Origin: a virus
IMG/VR virus record: IMGVR_UViG_3300002514_008718
Coordinates: 15,933-49,974 of that record
DNA length: 34,042 nt
Direction: 5' to 3' (one strand)
The notes under the pieces are model-generated. The model made no database searches and was not told where the DNA came from. It worked only from the letters and a program-made list of their open reading frames with translations. Positions 33,314 to 34,042 of this stretch are shown here, piece after piece. A program made the position numbers and the translations under genes. Every line of letters begins with the position of its first letter. The first letter of the stretch is position 1.

Positions 33314-33541
33314 CTATTGATCTATAGTTAGACCTTTGATTATATATTGAACATTACCTGTTAAGGGATCAATTACTATCTCAACAGATATCTGTTGAGG
33401 GGCAACCTCTTCCTTTTCCTCATCATCGCATCCAACACACATATCTGGCTCTTCTGATATGTCTTGTGAAGTCGGTTCAACAACAACTTCATTCTTTACA
33501 TCACCGTTTGCTAATATAAAAAGCATAATGGGTATTTTCAT
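33314..33541 (-). CDS. Small acidic secreted-like protein
   Basis: 75 residues. A short hydrophobic start (MKIPIMLFILA) may be a signal sequence with cleavage near ILA-NG, or a short anchor. The rest is acidic (ISEEPDMCVGCDDEEKEEV) with a CxxC pair, then a strand-like SVEIVIDPLTGNVQYIIKGL. AGGAG lies about 8 bases before the ATG. I do not recognise a family. It sits between the lipoprotein and membrane-protein genes, so an envelope role is plausible. Confidence 0.6.
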   Translation of the reverse strand: MKIPIMLFILANGDVKNEVVVEPTSQDISEEPDMCVGCDDEEKEEVAPQQISVEIVIDPLTGNVQYIIKGLTIDQ

Positions 33542-33578
33542 TTTTAGCTCTCCTGCTTAGACATAAATATAGCAGATG

Positions 33579-33923
33579 CTAAAAAGAGTCAAACATGCTG
33601 CACTCACATGCTGTAATCACCTTATTTTCAAAGTACTCCTCTATCTCCCAGCACTCTTCTTCTTTATAGATAAATACTGATTTATCAAGAACAGAGTACT
33701 CATTTGGCTCATAGAATGACCACTCTCCTTCGTCTACAAATCTTCCCCACTCACCTTCTCTAACATCTTGATGCTGGTAAGATAGCAAATCTCCGGATTC
33801 GTGAAAATTAAAGCAAACAGAGTATTCTTGTACCTCCCACCACTTATTTTCAAAAGCCTCTCTCTCAAATGGCTGAGAAAACTCTACACATGACAATAAG
33901 AAAATAGCTGATAAATATTTCAT
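33579..33923 (-). CDS. Small lipoprotein-like protein
   Basis: 114 residues. The start MKYLSAIFLLSC has a lipobox-like LLSC with cysteine 12 as the lipidation site. The body is rich in Trp, Tyr and Glu, with an alternating pattern (KWWEVQEYSVCFNFHESGDL, EGEWSFYEPNEYSVL, CWEIEEYFENKVITACECSM) that suggests a lipocalin-like beta sheet with several disulfides, which would form in the periplasm. It starts 11 bases after the tmRNA/tRNA-like end at 33935; no clear ribosome site, only an A-rich leader. Confidence 0.65.
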   Translation of the reverse strand: MKYLSAIFLLSCVEFSQPFEREAFENKWWEVQEYSVCFNFHESGDLLSYQHQDVREGEWGRFVDEGEWSFYEPNEYSVLDKSVFIYKEEECWEIEEYFENKVITACECSMFDSF

Positions 33924-33934
33924 TTTTTAAATTG

Positions 33935-33956
33935 TGGACTCGGCGGGAGTCGAACT
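33935..33956 (-). other. tmRNA/tRNA 3'-end-like sequence, T-stem broken (possible att core)
   Basis: On the minus strand the 3' part reads TTCGACT (T-loop), CCCGC (T-stem 3' strand), CGAGTCC (acceptor 3' strand) and A (discriminator). U at position 70 would pair with G3 as in tmRNA and tRNA-Ala, or with A3 in other tRNAs. The 5' T-stem strand should be GCGGG but the sequence before the loop is ACTAG, which does not pair. So this is a short identity to an RNA 3' end rather than a whole gene, as at integration sites. The rest of a gene could also lie past the right edge, interrupted by an intron. CCA is not encoded. Confidence 0.45.
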
Positions 33957-34042
33957 AGTGACAGACGCTAGTTAGCTTTTTTCTAATAGGCCTTATTGAA
34001 CCGGCAATATGACATGGGTCTTCATCAGTTTTGGTTCTCTGT
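33957..34042. other. Right-edge non-coding stretch
   Basis: 86 bases with no convincing reading frame. They contain an inverted repeat AACTAG and CTAGTT (about 33954-33974 with a 9-base loop) touching the tmRNA/tRNA-like end, and a GGCC-centred element near 33989. I see no complete tRNA or tmRNA here. If the neighbouring sequence is a tmRNA, this would be its upstream part, but no alanine-rich tag ending in a stop is evident. Confidence 0.4.

Noticed and set aside
33957-34030. Hammerhead ribozyme or group I intron end (CTGATGA and a G before the T-loop)
   Set aside because: The hammerhead core GAAA box is absent and the group I P7 motifs do not match well; the intron idea remains possible only if sequence beyond the right edge supports it.

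Overview
The window reads as part of a large, AT-rich tailed phage (or a prophage/island derived from one) of a Gram-negative, probably aquatic, host. The phage reading rests on four things: an 1194-residue repetitive fibre-like virion protein followed by two small paralogous beta-rich virion-like proteins; a PIN-PhoH ATPase; a UvsE-type UV endonuclease; and a run of very small compact genes that includes a tiny two-helix membrane protein of a kind I associate with marine myoviruses. The Gram-negative reading rests on ADP-heptose-type genes, a signal-peptide-bearing beta-barrel-like protein and a lipoprotein. Marine cyanomyoviruses such as P-SSM2 are known to carry clusters of LPS-type genes, which is the closest precedent I can name; the host itself is not identifiable from this sequence. 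Only one gene, at 31090-31311, is on the plus strand.

Region 1 (1-25318) is a near-continuous minus-strand glycan operon of 28 genes, often joined by ATGA, TAATG or TAGTG overlaps and running off the left edge. It holds GT-A and GT-B glycosyltransferases, a GT9 heptosyltransferase-like gene, an HldE-like kinase and adenylyltransferase as two overlapping genes, several sugar or alcohol nucleotidyltransferases, APH-type kinases and HAD phosphatases (some fused), an SDR epimerase, three methyltransferases, two radical SAM proteins, a HisC-like PLP enzyme, a cupin, a sulfotransferase-like protein and a GDPD-like protein. Together they can activate, build and decorate an unusual glycan, on the virion or on the host surface. 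A two-gene sub-unit (9106-10286) has its own promoter and terminator.

Region 2 (25319-25510) is a non-coding spacer with a 26-bp tandem repeat directly upstream of the glycan operon. Region 3 (25511-29691) holds three virion-like genes that look richer in G+C than the glycan genes. Region 4 (29725-31891) holds PhoH, a divergent small sigma-region-4-like regulator with a 19-bp palindrome between them, and a secreted beta-barrel-like protein with a good promoter and terminator. Region 5 (31956-34042) holds UvsE, a cupin gene broken by an in-frame TAG, small membrane, secreted and lipoprotein genes, and, at the right edge, a sequence matching the 3' end of a tmRNA or tRNA but with an unpaired T-stem, which may be an attachment-site core.

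The genetic code looks standard: TAG ends several well-formed genes. GTG and TTG starts are used at several tight junctions.
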